Below are positions 1 to 8,028 of a stretch of 64,000 nucleotides of DNA, one piece after another (positions within the stretch are counted from its first letter, which is position 1; every line of letters begins with the position of its first letter). Source of the DNA: Acidovorax kalamii (GTDB lineage: Bacteria; Pseudomonadota; Gammaproteobacteria; Burkholderiales; Burkholderiaceae_C); NCBI RefSeq assembly GCF_002245625.1, contig NZ_NOIG01000004.1, positions 124,001-188,000 of the forward strand. The letters are read 5' to 3'. The translations under genes were made by a program, and so were the position numbers. The notes under the pieces are model-generated. The model did not search any database. It saw only the letters and a program-made list of their open reading frames with translations, and was not told the origin of the DNA.

Positions 1-1161
1 GACTGGCTGGGCCAGCGCATCCTGGGCCGCAACCAGCCGGAGGACATGCTTTCGTTCAGCAGCGGCACACCGGGCCCCGAGTTGTTCAACCCCGACCGCG
101 TGCGCCGCGCCGTGGTGCGTGCGGCCCAGCGCCACCGCAACCTGCTGTGCACCTACCCCAGCTCCGCGGGCCATGTGGATGCGCGCCGCGCCTTGGCGCG
201 CTACGCCGTCAGCCTGGGCTGCAGCCTGGACCCCGAGAACATCGTGATCACTGGGGGCTGCATGGACAGCATTGCACTGTGCCTGCGCGCCGTCACGCAG
301 CCGGGCGATGTGGTGGCGCTGGAGTCGCCCACGCATTTTTCGTTTCTGGAGGTGCTGCAGGGCCTGCACCTCAAGGCGCTGGAGATTCCCACCCACCCGC
401 GCAACGGCCTCTCGCTGGATGCGCTGCAGCTGGCGCTGGACACCCAGCCGGTCAAGGCCGTGATGGTGGTGCCCACGCTCAGCAACCCGCTGGGCAGCTG
501 CATGCCCCAGGCCGAGCGCAAGCGCCTGGCGCAGATGGCGGCGCGGCACGGCATGGCGGTGATCGAGGACGCGATCTACAACGACCTGGCGGAGGTGGAC
601 GAGATGCGCCGTACCGTCAAGTCCTACGACACCACGGGCCATGTGATGCTGTGTGATTCGTTCTCCAAGACGCTGGCGCCGGGCCTGCGCCTGGGCTGGC
701 TGGAGGCGGGCCGCTGGACCGACAAGGTGCGCGCCATCAAGGACCTGCAGGCGGGCGGGCAGTCGGCCGTGCTGGAACTGGCCCTGGCTGACCTCATCAC
801 CCAGGCAGGCCATGCCGCCGCCATGCGCCAGCTGCATGTGGGTGTGGCGGCCCGCATGGACGAGGCGCGCCGGGTGATTGCCGCGCATTTCCCGCAGGGC
901 ACGCGCGTGAGCGACCCGCCCGGCGGCCTGCTGCTGTGGCTGGAGCTGCCCCGTGCGCTCGATTCGGTGCAACTGCACGAGGCCTGCCTGGCCCGGCAGA
1001 TCCTGATCGCACCCGGCACGGTGTTCAGCACCAGCGGGCGCTTTCGCAACTGCCTGCGCATTGGCGTGGGCGGCGACTGGTCGCCCGCGCATCTGGAGGC
1101 GCTGCGCACCGTGGGCGACATGGCCACGCGCATGCTGCGGGGGCAGCGGCAGGCTGCCTGA
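1..1161 (+). CDS. PLP-dependent aminotransferase domain of a MocR/GntR-type regulator (5' end cut by window)
   Basis: Fold-type I PLP-dependent aminotransferase domain. The frame is open through base 1, with 15 residues before the first Met (base 46), so the gene starts outside the window. The sequence around FSSGTPGPELF is typical of the start of the aminotransferase half of MocR/PdxR-type proteins, which carry an N-terminal winged-helix DNA-binding domain; that half would lie upstream and is inferred, not seen. The PLP-binding lysine is in SFSKTLAPGLRLGW (codon 667-669), and SNPLG and EDAIY match cofactor-contacting segments. It could instead be a plain aminotransferase. It ends 52 bases before the antitoxin start and is probably unrelated to the histidine genes. 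Confidence 0.8.
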   Translation, partial: DWLGQRILGRNQPEDMLSFSSGTPGPELFNPDRVRRAVVRAAQRHRNLLCTYPSSAGHVDARRALARYAVSLGCSLDPENIVITGGCMDSIALCLRAVTQPGDVVALESPTHFSFLEVLQGLHLKALEIPTHPRNGLSLDALQLALDTQPVKAVMVVPTLSNPLGSCMPQAERKRLAQMAARHGMAVIEDAIYNDLAEVDEMRRTVKSYDTTGHVMLCDSFSKTLAPGLRLGWLEAGRWTDKVRAIKDLQAGGQSAVLELALADLITQAGHAAAMRQLHVGVAARMDEARRVIAAHFPQGTRVSDPPGGLLLWLELPRALDSVQLHEACLARQILIAPGTVFSTSGRFRNCLRIGVGGDWSPAHLEALRTVGDMATRMLRGQRQAA

Positions 1162-1178
1162 CCTTTCTTGAAGAATAA

Positions 1179-1210
1179 ACACGAAGTTCGTGTTTCACGA
1201 ACTTCGTGTA
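1179..1210. promoter_or_regulatory. Double palindromic operator in front of the toxin-antitoxin genes
   Basis: Bases 1179-1193 and 1195-1209 are two 15-bp units that are each near-perfect palindromes of the form ACACGAA-N-TTCGTGT (first base differs in the second unit). Their centres lie 16 bp apart. The junction between them (TTCGTG-TTT-CACGAA, 1187-1201) is itself palindromic. A TAATAT -10-like box (1209-1214) sits at the right edge; no convincing -35 is seen. Such arrays are typical binding sites for ribbon-helix-helix antitoxins that repress their own operon. Binding by the antitoxin is inferred. Confidence 0.75.
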
Positions 1211-1221
1211 ATATGACTCCC

Positions 1222-1446
1222 ATGAAAAACGTCACCGTGACCATGGACGACGCCGTAGCCGAATGGGTGCGCGTGGAAGCCGCCAGGCGCGGCAGCAGCG
1301 TGTCCCGCCTGCTCGGTGAATGGCTGGCCGAAAAAATGCGCCAGGAAGACGCCTACGCCCAAGCCATGCGCGAGGCGCTGGGGTTTGAATCCTGGGGCAC
1401 GTCCAGCGGGCCCTATGTGCCGCGCGAAACCCTGTTTCTGCGCTGA
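1222..1446 (+). CDS. Ribbon-helix-helix (CopG-like) antitoxin
   Basis: Predicted antitoxin of 74 residues. The N-terminus (KNVTVTMDDAVAEWVRVEAARRGSSVSRLLGEWL) has the strand-helix-helix pattern of ribbon-helix-helix proteins: a beta strand that enters the DNA major groove, then two helices with the G-S-S-V-S turn. The C-terminal part (YVPRETLFLR) would wrap the toxin. ATG 1222 is chosen; ATG 1213 in the same frame overlaps the -10-like TAATAT at 1209-1214, and neither has a Shine-Dalgarno. With that -10, transcription would begin close to 1222, so the message could be leaderless. The toxin gene follows after 14 bases. Autoregulation through the palindromes just upstream is inferred. Confidence 0.72.
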   Translation: MKNVTVTMDDAVAEWVRVEAARRGSSVSRLLGEWLAEKMRQEDAYAQAMREALGFESWGTSSGPYVPRETLFLR

Positions 1447-1460
1447 ACGGGGCATAACGC

Positions 1461-1913
1461 ATGGCCACCGCCCCCATCTTTGTCGATACCGAAATCCTGC
1501 TCGCCAGCGTGGACGACCGCGATGCCGAGCGTCAGGCGCGGGCGCGTGAGTGGATCAGCTTTTGCTGGCAGACGCGCAGCGGCCGCATCAGCTCGCAGGT
1601 GCTCAACGAGCTGTACAACCAGGCCATCCAGCGTTTTGACGGCCCGCAGGTGCTGCAGCAGGTGCGCGCCCAGGTGCGCCGCCTGCGCGTGTGGTTGCCG
1701 CCCCACCTCGACTCCTACACCGTGGACGGCGCCTGGGACCTGCAGGACCGCTACCGCCTGAGTTACTGGGATGCGCTCATCCTCTCGTCTGCCCACCAGC
1801 AGGGCTGCCGCTACCTGCTGACCGAGGCGCTGCCACACGACCAGCCACTGGACGCCGTGCGGCCGATCAACCCTTTCCTTGTCACCCCCAACGAACTGGA
1901 CACCGCCGAATGA
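1461..1913 (+). CDS. PIN-domain toxin (VapC-like ribonuclease)
   Basis: 150-residue PIN domain, the Mg-dependent ribonuclease fold of VapC toxins. Acidic active-site candidates are D9 (FVDTEILLA), E50 (SSQVLNELYN), D104 (YRLSYWDALILSSA) and E122 (LLTEALPHDQ). In many relatives the last motif reads TEDLQHGQ or SEDLQHGQ; here the Asp after the Glu is Ala123, so the fourth acidic position may rest on E122 alone. It lies 14 bases after the antitoxin. Its TGA stop shares ATGA (1910-1913) with the hisC start, so hisC is probably translationally coupled to it. The target RNA cannot be told from sequence. Confidence 0.8.
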   Translation: MATAPIFVDTEILLASVDDRDAERQARAREWISFCWQTRSGRISSQVLNELYNQAIQRFDGPQVLQQVRAQVRRLRVWLPPHLDSYTVDGAWDLQDRYRLSYWDALILSSAHQQGCRYLLTEALPHDQPLDAVRPINPFLVTPNELDTAE

Positions 1914-3034
1914 CCAACGCCGCTCCATCTTCCCCGCTTCAAGCCCTGGCCCGCATCCGCCCCGATGTACGCGCCATGCACGCCTACGCCGTGCAGCCCT
2001 CCACCGGCATGCTCAAGATGGACGCGATGGAGAACCCGTTCCGCCTGCCTGCACACCTGCAGGCTGCGCTGGGCCAGCGTCTGGGTGGGGTGGCACTCAA
2101 CCGCTACCCTGGCGACCGCCTGCTGGACCTGAAGGCGGCGCTCGCAAAGTACGCTGGCATGCCAGAGGGCTATGGCATCGTGCTGGGCAATGGCTCCGAT
2201 GAACTCATCACCCTGCTGGCCCTGGCTTGCGCCCAGCCTGGCACCGGCCAACGCGCCACCATGCTCGCGCCCATGCCCGGCTTCGTGATGTACCCGCTGT
2301 CTGCGCAGCTGCAGGGGCTGGACTTTGTCGGCGTGCCGCTCACGCCCGACTTCGAGCTGGATGAGCCCGCCATGCTGGCCGCCATCGCGCAGCACAACCC
2401 CGCTATCACCTACATCGCCTACCCCAACAACCCCACGGCCACGCTGTGGGATGAGGGCGCAGTGCAGCGCATCATCGACGCCGCGGGCGCTCAGGGCGGC
2501 ATCGTGGTCATGGACGAGGCCTACCAGCCCTTTGCCAGCCGCACCTGGATCGACCGCATGCGCGCCGAGCCCGCGCGCAACGCGCACGTGCTGCTCATGC
2601 GCACGCTCAGCAAGTTTGGCCTGGCAGGCGTGCGCCTGGGCTACCTCATCGGGCCGTCGGCGTTCGTGAGCGAGATCGACAAGGTGCGCCCGCCCTACAA
2701 CGTGAGCGTGCTCAACTGCGAGGCCGCGCTGTTTGCACTGGAGCATGCCGACGTGTTTGCCGCCCAGGCGGCCGAAATCCGTGCCGAGCGTACCCAGGTG
2801 ATCGCAGCCCTGCGCCAGATGCCCGGCGTCGAAAAATGCTGGGACAGCGAGGCCAACATGATCCTCATCCGCGTGGCGGATTCCGCCAAGGCGTACGAGG
2901 GTATGAAAACCCGCAAGGTCCTCGTCAAGAACGTTTCTACAATGCACCCATTGCTGGCCAACTGCCTGCGCCTCACGGTAGGCGCCGCCTCCGACAACGC
3001 GCAGATGCTGGCCGCCCTGCAAGCCTCCCTATGA
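1910..3034 (+). CDS. hisC: Histidinol-phosphate aminotransferase HisC
   Basis: Converts imidazole-acetol phosphate plus glutamate to histidinol phosphate with PLP. 374 residues, normal family length. Recognised by the N-terminal LDAMENP-like segment ([12 protein letters not shown]), [20 protein letters not shown], and the PLP-lysine segment [15 protein letters not shown]. The ATG at 1910 overlaps the toxin stop by 4 bases; upstream in-frame codons would lie inside the toxin gene and lack homology. It overlaps hisB by 4 bases (ATGA at 3031). hisG and hisD, which precede hisC in many betaproteobacteria, are not directly upstream here; a toxin-antitoxin pair occupies that place. Confidence 0.95.
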   Translation: MTNAAPSSPLQALARIRPDVRAMHAYAVQPSTGMLKMDAMENPFRLPAHLQAALGQRLGGVALNRYPGDRLLDLKAALAKYAGMPEGYGIVLGNGSDELITLLALACAQPGTGQRATMLAPMPGFVMYPLSAQLQGLDFVGVPLTPDFELDEPAMLAAIAQHNPAITYIAYPNNPTATLWDEGAVQRIIDAAGAQGGIVVMDEAYQPFASRTWIDRMRAEPARNAHVLLMRTLSKFGLAGVRLGYLIGPSAFVSEIDKVRPPYNVSVLNCEAALFALEHADVFAAQAAEIRAERTQVIAALRQMPGVEKCWDSEANMILIRVADSAKAYEGMKTRKVLVKNVSTMHPLLANCLRLTVGAASDNAQMLAALQASL

Positions 3035-3669
3035 CTTCCTCTGCACTCGTCCCCTCCGCTCCATCGGCCGACCCGATGGCCGACCGCATCGCCGAGGTCA
3101 GCCGCAACACCGCTGAGACGCGCATCAGCGTGCGTATCAACCTCGACGGCACCGGCCAGGCCAAGCTGCACACCGGCATCGGCTTCTTCGACCACATGCT
3201 CGACCAGATCGCCCGCCACGGGTTGATCGACCTCGACATCGACTGCGAGGGCGACCTGCACATCGACGGCCACCACACGGTGGAAGACGTGGGCATCACC
3301 CTGGGCCAGGCGTTTGCACGTGCCGTGGGCGACAAGAAGGGCATCCGCCGCTACGGCCATGCCTACGTGCCGCTGGACGAAGCACTGTCGCGCGTGGTGG
3401 TCGACTTCTCGGGCCGCCCGGGCCTGCACATGGACGTGAAATTCACAGCGGGCAGCATCGGCCAGCTCGACACGCAGCTGGTCTACGAGTTCTTCCAGGG
3501 TTTTGTGAACCACGCGGGCGTGACGTTGCACATCGACAACCTCAAGGGCGTCAATGCCCACCACCAGTGCGAGACGATCTTCAAGGCCTTCGGGCGCACG
3601 CTGCGCGCGGCGCTGGAACGCGACCCGCGCTCGGCCGGTGTCATCCCGTCCACCAAGGGTTCCTTGTGA
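3031..3669 (+). CDS. hisB: Imidazoleglycerol-phosphate dehydratase HisB (monofunctional)
   Basis: Dehydrates imidazole glycerol phosphate to imidazole-acetol phosphate in histidine synthesis. 212 residues with only the dehydratase domain; no histidinol-phosphatase half is present. Metal-binding histidine motifs [14 protein letters not shown] and [13 protein letters not shown] are intact. The start at 3031 overlaps the hisC stop (ATGA); a second in-frame ATG at 3076 ([12 protein letters not shown]) gives the more usual N-terminus, so the first 15 residues may be a lineage-specific extension or untranslated. It is followed by a 52-base gap filled by a dispersed repeat before hisH. Confidence 0.95.
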   Translation: MTSSALVPSAPSADPMADRIAEVSRNTAETRISVRINLDGTGQAKLHTGIGFFDHMLDQIARHGLIDLDIDCEGDLHIDGHHTVEDVGITLGQAFARAVGDKKGIRRYGHAYVPLDEALSRVVVDFSGRPGLHMDVKFTAGSIGQLDTQLVYEFFQGFVNHAGVTLHIDNLKGVNAHHQCETIFKAFGRTLRAALERDPRSAGVIPSTKGSL

Positions 3670-3670
3670 T

Positions 3671-3727
3671 TTTTATGCATCAAATCGGGCCTCTGCGCCT
3701 GATGGGTAAGCGCTAGCAGCTATGAAT
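3671..3727 (-). repeat. Dispersed hairpin repeat family 1, copy 1
   Basis: Fills the hisB-hisH gap. On the minus strand it reads ATAGCTGCTAGCGCTTACCC followed by ATCAGGCGCAGAGGCCCGATTTGA, matching the other copies of this family. The inner AGCGC/GCGC arms can pair. It ends inside the first codons of hisH. Confidence 0.85.
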
Positions 3728-4390
3728 ATGGAAGCAAAAACAGTGGTCGTCGTGGACTACGGCATGGGCAACCTGCGCTCGGTGTCGCAGGCTGTGCAGG
3801 CCGCCGCCCAGGGCACGGGCTGGACGGTGCGGGTTACACAGCGCTCGGAAGACGTGCGCGCCGCAGCACGCGTGGTGCTGCCCGGCCAGGGCGCGATGCC
3901 CGACTGCATGCGCGAGCTGCGCGAGTCCGGCCTGCAGGAATCGGTGCTTGAAGCCGCTGCCAGCAAGCCCCTTTTTGGTGTGTGTGTGGGCATGCAGATG
4001 CTGCTGGACCACAGTGCCGAAGGCGACACCCCAGGCCTCTCCCTGATCCCTGGCGACGTGCGCAAGTTCGACCTGGCGGGCCGTACCCAGGCTGATGGCA
4101 GCCGCTTCAAGGTGCCCCAGATGGGCTGGAACCAGGTGCGGCAGATAGAACACGCGGGGGCTGTGCACCCCGTGTGGGCCGGTGTGCCCGACAACAGCTA
4201 CTTCTACTTTGTGCACAGCTTCTATGCCGTGCCGCAAAACCCCGCCCACTGTGCGGGGCAGGCAGACTACGGCGGTGTTTTCGCTGCGGCCATTGCACGC
4301 GATAATATTTTTGCGACGCAATTCCACCCGGAGAAAAGCGCGGAACATGGCCTGGCCCTGTACCGCAACTTTCTGCACTGGAATCCCTGA
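3722..4390 (+). CDS. hisH: Imidazole glycerol phosphate synthase glutaminase subunit HisH
   Basis: Class I glutamine amidotransferase that releases ammonia from glutamine and passes it to HisF. 222 residues. Motifs seen: [11 protein letters not shown] at the N-terminus, PGQGA oxyanion strand, nucleophile Cys in GVCVGMQML, and catalytic His-Glu in FHPEKS. Two start codons are possible: ATG 3722, which lies inside the dispersed repeat, or ATG 3728 ([12 protein letters not shown]). Neither has a clear Shine-Dalgarno, so re-initiation from hisB is plausible. Works with HisF encoded at 5255. Confidence 0.95.
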   Translation: MNMEAKTVVVVDYGMGNLRSVSQAVQAAAQGTGWTVRVTQRSEDVRAAARVVLPGQGAMPDCMRELRESGLQESVLEAAASKPLFGVCVGMQMLLDHSAEGDTPGLSLIPGDVRKFDLAGRTQADGSRFKVPQMGWNQVRQIEHAGAVHPVWAGVPDNSYFYFVHSFYAVPQNPAHCAGQADYGGVFAAAIARDNIFATQFHPEKSAEHGLALYRNFLHWNP

Positions 4391-4472
4391 TTCTTTTCTT
4401 CTCCACCTTTCCTCCTCAACCACCCCGTTCGGGCAGCGCCGAGATTTGGCCGATCCCCTGAACCCCACCACC

Positions 4473-5213
4473 ATGCTGCTCATCCCCGCCATCGACCTCA
4501 AAGACGGCCACTGCGTACGCCTCAAGCAAGGCGATATGGACCAATCCACCACCTTTGGCGAAGACCCCGCCGCCATGGCGCGCAAGTGGGTGGATGCGGG
4601 CGCACGCCGCCTGCATCTGGTGGACCTCAATGGCGCCTTCGCGGGCACGCCCAAGAATTACGGCGCCATCAAGTCCATCCTGAAAGAGGTGGGCGACGAC
4701 ATCCCCGTGCAGCTGGGTGGCGGTATCCGCGACCTGGACACCATCGAGAAGTACATCGACGGCGGCCTGCGCTACGTGATCATCGGCACGGCAGCCGTGA
4801 AGAACCCCGGCTTCTTGAAGGACGCCTGCAGCGCCTTCGGCGGCCACATCATCGTGGGCCTGGACGCCAAGGAAGGCAAGGTCGCCACCGACGGCTGGAG
4901 CAAGCTCACCGGCCACGAAGTCGTGGACCTGGCCAAGAAGTTCGAGGACTGGGGCGTTGAATCCATCATCTACACCGACATTGGCCGCGACGGCATGCTC
5001 TCGGGCATCAACATCGACGCCACCGTCAAGCTGGCCCAGGCGCTGACCATCCCCGTGATCGCCTCGGGCGGCCTGTCGAACATGGCTGACATCGAGCAGC
5101 TGTGCGCGGTGGAAGGTGAGGGCGTCGAAGGCGTGATCTGCGGCCGCGCGATTTACAGTGGCGACCTGGACTTTGCAGCTGCGCAAGCGCGGGCTGACGA
5201 GTTGAATGGGTAA
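4473..5213 (+). CDS. hisA: Phosphoribosylformimino-AICAR phosphate isomerase HisA
   Basis: TIM-barrel isomerase for the fourth step of histidine synthesis (ProFAR to PRFAR). 246 residues. The start ATG 4473 gives the canonical [13 protein letters not shown]-terminus with the catalytic Asp; the C-terminal half has [11 protein letters not shown] with the second catalytic Asp and VIASGG / [10 protein letters not shown] phosphate-binding loops. An open frame extends upstream into hisH but lacks homology. 82 bases after hisH and 41 before hisF. Confidence 0.95.
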   Translation: MLLIPAIDLKDGHCVRLKQGDMDQSTTFGEDPAAMARKWVDAGARRLHLVDLNGAFAGTPKNYGAIKSILKEVGDDIPVQLGGGIRDLDTIEKYIDGGLRYVIIGTAAVKNPGFLKDACSAFGGHIIVGLDAKEGKVATDGWSKLTGHEVVDLAKKFEDWGVESIIYTDIGRDGMLSGINIDATVKLAQALTIPVIASGGLSNMADIEQLCAVEGEGVEGVICGRAIYSGDLDFAAAQARADELNG

Positions 5214-5254
5214 CAACCCCCGGGGCGGCAGCGCCGCCCCATTGGACATCTGAC

Positions 5255-6034
5255 ATGCTTGCCAAACGCATCATTCCCTGCCTCGACGTCACCGGAGGCC
5301 GCGTGGTCAAGGGCGTCAACTTTGTCGAACTGCGCGACGCGGGCGACCCGGTCGAGATCGCTGCGCGGTACAACGCGCAGGGCGCCGACGAACTCACGTT
5401 TCTCGACATCACCGCCACCAGCGATGGCCGCGACCTGATCCTGCACATCATCGAGGCCGTGGCCAGCCAGGTGTTCATTCCCCTGACCGTGGGCGGCGGC
5501 GTGCGCACCGTGGAAGATGTGCGCAGGTTGCTCAACGCGGGTGCCGACAAGACCAGCTTCAACTCGGCCGCCATTGCCAACCCCGACCTGATCAACGCCG
5601 TGTCGGCCAAGTATGGCGCGCAGTGCATCGTGGTCGCCATCGACGCCAAGCGCCGCCAGGGCGACGACCTGGCCGCGCGCGGCGAGGGCTGGGATGTGTA
5701 CAGCCACGGCGGTCGCAAGAACACCGGCCTGGACGCCATTGCCTGGGCCACCGAAATGGCGCGCCGGGGTGCGGGCGAAATCCTGCTGACCAGCATGGAC
5801 CGTGACGGCACCAAGTCCGGCTTTGACCTGGCCCTGACGCGCGCCGTGAGCGATGCCGTGAGCGTGCCCGTGATCGCTTCGGGCGGCGTGGGCAACCTCG
5901 ACCACTTGGCCGATGGCGTGCAGCAGGGCGGGGCGGATGCGGTGCTGGCCGCCAGCATCTTCCACTACGGCGAATACACGGTGGGCCAGGCCAAGGCCCG
6001 CATGGCCGAGCGCGGTATCCCCGTACGGCTGTGA
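5255..6034 (+). CDS. hisF: Imidazole glycerol phosphate synthase cyclase subunit HisF
   Basis: TIM-barrel cyclase that uses ammonia from HisH to turn PRFAR into imidazole glycerol phosphate and AICAR. 259 residues. Typical start [23 protein letters not shown], half-barrel repeat signatures LTVGGGVRT and VIASGGVGN, and the catalytic aspartates in CLDV and [10 protein letters not shown]. The TGA stop overlaps the next gene start by one base (TGATG), so the following secreted-protein gene is likely cotranscribed and coupled. Confidence 0.96.
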   Translation: MLAKRIIPCLDVTGGRVVKGVNFVELRDAGDPVEIAARYNAQGADELTFLDITATSDGRDLILHIIEAVASQVFIPLTVGGGVRTVEDVRRLLNAGADKTSFNSAAIANPDLINAVSAKYGAQCIVVAIDAKRRQGDDLAARGEGWDVYSHGGRKNTGLDAIAWATEMARRGAGEILLTSMDRDGTKSGFDLALTRAVSDAVSVPVIASGGVGNLDHLADGVQQGGADAVLAASIFHYGEYTVGQAKARMAERGIPVRL

Positions 6035-6612
6035 TGGCTGTTCCGTTCGCAGGCCTGCGCCGGCTGCTGACGGTGGCGTTGGCTGGCGCGGCCACGGCGC
6101 TGCCTGCTGCGGCCCAGGTGCCACCCCCGTCGTACGCGAGCTTTTCCGAGCGCCTGCCTTGTGTGCACCGCATTGGCCGGTGTTTTGACGCCACCATCGG
6201 CGGCAAGCCGGTGGAGGTGATTGCCGACAAGGCCGAATTCGACAAGCTCAAGGCCCTGCTGCAAACGCTCAACAGCAATGTGCGCGATGTGCACTGGGTC
6301 GTGCGCGACCCCGTGCCGGGCGCCCAGGCGCTGGACGTGGCAACCCGCGCCACCACCCTGGGCCTGCCCCATGTGGGGGACGAGAAGGAAGAGCCCGACG
6401 TGATCGTCTATGCCCTGGATGGCCAGGACCTGGAGAGCGAGTCGGAACTGGTGGCGAATTCCAGCGTGCGCATCAATGGCCAGCCGGTGGTGACGCAGCG
6501 GGAAACCCTCACGCAGGACTTCCTGCCCCCGGGCCGCTACGCCTTCGCCATCAAGTACCTGGGCCGCAAGAACTGGGACCGCAAGTGGGTCTTCCTGACG
6601 GTCGCGCGGTGA
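6034..6612 (+). CDS. Secreted protein of unknown function inside the his cluster
   Basis: 192 residues, function not recognised. Residues 1-27 form a signal peptide: two Arg, a hydrophobic stretch (LLTVALAGAATALPAAA), then a likely signal peptidase I site near AAAQ. The mature part starts with two close cysteines (C43 and C50, CVHRIGRC) that could form a disulfide, followed by a mixed alpha/beta region without known catalytic motifs. ATG 6034 overlaps the hisF stop by one base; a GTG at 6031 is less likely. Its place between hisF and hisI suggests cotranscription but gives no proof of a role in histidine synthesis. Confidence 0.75.
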   Translation: MAVPFAGLRRLLTVALAGAATALPAAAQVPPPSYASFSERLPCVHRIGRCFDATIGGKPVEVIADKAEFDKLKALLQTLNSNVRDVHWVVRDPVPGAQALDVATRATTLGLPHVGDEKEEPDVIVYALDGQDLESESELVANSSVRINGQPVVTQRETLTQDFLPPGRYAFAIKYLGRKNWDRKWVFLTVAR

Positions 6613-6618
6613 GTGAGG

Positions 6619-6667
6619 AAAATCGGCTTCTCCGCGCTCTGGGTAAGCGTTTATAGCTATTGTTTTT
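6619..6667 (-). repeat. Dispersed hairpin repeat family 1, copy 2
   Basis: First of two copies in the 239-base gap before hisI. On the minus strand: AATAGCTATAAACGCTTACC, then CAGAGCGCGGAGAAGCCGATTTT. It faces away from the copy at 6735-6793, giving an inverted pair about 67 bases apart. Confidence 0.75.
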
Positions 6668-6734
6668 GAGTGGATGTGCGGCAGGCAGCGCGGCAGCGCC
6701 AAGGGCCGCGTACCCACAGCCCGGTGGATTTCTA

Positions 6735-6793
6735 TTGCTCATTTTTTAGTAGCTGCTTGCGCATGGTGGTCGCGCCCAAAGGGCCAAAATGAC
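6735..6793 (+). repeat. Dispersed hairpin repeat family 1, copy 3
   Basis: Plus-strand copy: TTAGTAGCTGCTTGCGCATG, then GTGGTCGCGCCCAAAGGGCCAAAATGAC. Its 3' end contributes an ATG (6789) that opens a 21-codon in-frame extension of hisI, which is probably not the real start. Confidence 0.85.
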
Positions 6794-6851
6794 CTCAAAC
6801 CCGCACCCTGGGCGCACGGGCTCTCCAGGCAAATCGCCGACAATCCCCGCC

Positions 6852-7241
6852 ATGAACTGGCTCAACGAAGTGAAATGGGATGCGCAGGGCCTGGTGCCCG
6901 TGATTGCGCAAGAGCAGGGCACGGGCGACGTGCTGATGTTTGCCTGGATGAACCGCGAAGCACTCGAAAAAACGGCCGAACTCGGCCGCGCCGTGTACTT
7001 CAGCCGCTCGCGCGGCAAGCTGTGGTTCAAGGGCGAAGAGTCGGGCCATGTGCAGACGGTGCATGAGATCCGCCTCGACTGCGACAACGACGTGGTGCTG
7101 CTCAAGGTCACCCAGCTCGGCCACGAACCCGGCATTGCCTGCCACACCGGCCGCCACAGCTGCTTTTTCAGTGTGCTCAAGGACGGCGCCTGGACGCCGG
7201 TCGATCTGGTCTTGAAAGACCCCGAATCCATCTACAAGTAA
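6852..7241 (+). CDS. hisI: Phosphoribosyl-AMP cyclohydrolase HisI
   Basis: Zn-dependent opening of the purine ring of phosphoribosyl-AMP, third step of histidine synthesis. 129 residues, the single-domain form without a fused HisE. Metal-binding residues lie in LDCDND and in the C-terminal [13 protein letters not shown] 6852 gives the usual [10 protein letters not shown] start; the in-frame ATG at 6789 arises from a dispersed repeat and would add 21 residues with no family similarity. hisE follows after 5 bases. Confidence 0.94.
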   Translation: MNWLNEVKWDAQGLVPVIAQEQGTGDVLMFAWMNREALEKTAELGRAVYFSRSRGKLWFKGEESGHVQTVHEIRLDCDNDVVLLKVTQLGHEPGIACHTGRHSCFFSVLKDGAWTPVDLVLKDPESIYK

Positions 7242-7246
7242 GCACC

Positions 7247-7645
7247 ATGAGTTCCAACGATTCCCTCGCCCCCGCGTCGCAAGATGCGCTCGCGCGTTTG
7301 GCCGCCGTCATTGAAAGCCGCAAGCCGGCCAACGGTGGCGACCCCGAGAAGAGCTATGTCTCGCGCCTGCTGCACAAAGGGCCGGACGCGTTCCTCAAGA
7401 AGATCGGCGAAGAGGCCACCGAGGTGGTGATGGCGGCGAAGGACGTGGACCATGGTGCGGACAAGTCCACGCTGGTGTACGAGGTGGCCGACCTGTGGTT
7501 CCACTCCATGGTGGCGCTGGCCCACTACGGCCTCGCGCCCGCCGATGTGCTGGCCGAGCTGGAGCGCCGCGAAGGCACCAGCGGCATTGAGGAAAAAGCC
7601 TTGCGCAAGGCGGATGCGCGTGCCAGCCAGGAGGGTTCTTCATGA
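7247..7645 (+). CDS. hisE: Phosphoribosyl-ATP pyrophosphatase HisE
   Basis: Hydrolyses phosphoribosyl-ATP to phosphoribosyl-AMP, the second step of histidine synthesis, as an all-alpha MazG-like enzyme. 132 residues. The metal-binding acidic motif is visible in [15 protein letters not shown] and the later [13 protein letters not shown]. Starts 5 bases after hisI and overlaps the next gene by 4 bases (ATGA at 7642), so the downstream membrane protein is probably coupled to it. Confidence 0.94.
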   Translation: MSSNDSLAPASQDALARLAAVIESRKPANGGDPEKSYVSRLLHKGPDAFLKKIGEEATEVVMAAKDVDHGADKSTLVYEVADLWFHSMVALAHYGLAPADVLAELERREGTSGIEEKALRKADARASQEGSS

Positions 7646-8028
7646 GCGATATCGTCGATGTGCAGACCAACGACCAGAAGGCCCAGAGCCTCAAGAACAT
7701 CGGCTGGGTCAGCTATGTGCTGCACCTCATCGTGGCCGTGGGGGCGGTGCTGCCGGGTACGCAGGCCAGCGCACTGCTGCTGGTGATTGCGCTGGTGATC
7801 GATCTGGTCAAGCGCGGTGATGCCGAGGGCACCTGGCAAGCCAATCATTTTTCGTGGCGCATTCGCTCGACGATCTGGGTGGGCGTGCTGTACATCGTGA
7901 CTGCGCCCCTGTGGCTGCTGCTGATTGCGCCGGGCTGGATTGCCTGGGGCATTATTTCGCTGTGGTTCCTGTACCGCATCGTGCGCGGAATGCTGGCCAT
8001 GAGCAACAACCGGGCGGTCGATGCCTGA
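7642..8028 (+). CDS. Small integral membrane protein (DUF4870-like)
   Basis: 128 residues with about four hydrophobic segments (about residues 22-38, 41-57, 74-95 and 97-117) and short polar ends. The pattern, including [15 protein letters not shown] and a positively charged loop after the second segment, resembles DUF4870-type membrane proteins, but this is a low-certainty family call. No enzymatic motif is visible. It overlaps hisE by 4 bases and the phospholipase gene by 8 bases, so it belongs to the same transcription unit. Confidence 0.65.
   Translation: MSDIVDVQTNDQKAQSLKNIGWVSYVLHLIVAVGAVLPGTQASALLLVIALVIDLVKRGDAEGTWQANHFSWRIRSTIWVGVLYIVTAPLWLLLIAPGWIAWGIISLWFLYRIVRGMLAMSNNRAVDA

Noticed and set aside
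6789-6851. 21-codon N-terminal extension of HisI from ATG 6789
   Set aside because: The ATG is supplied by a dispersed repeat and the added residues have no family similarity; ATG 6852 matches the family start.
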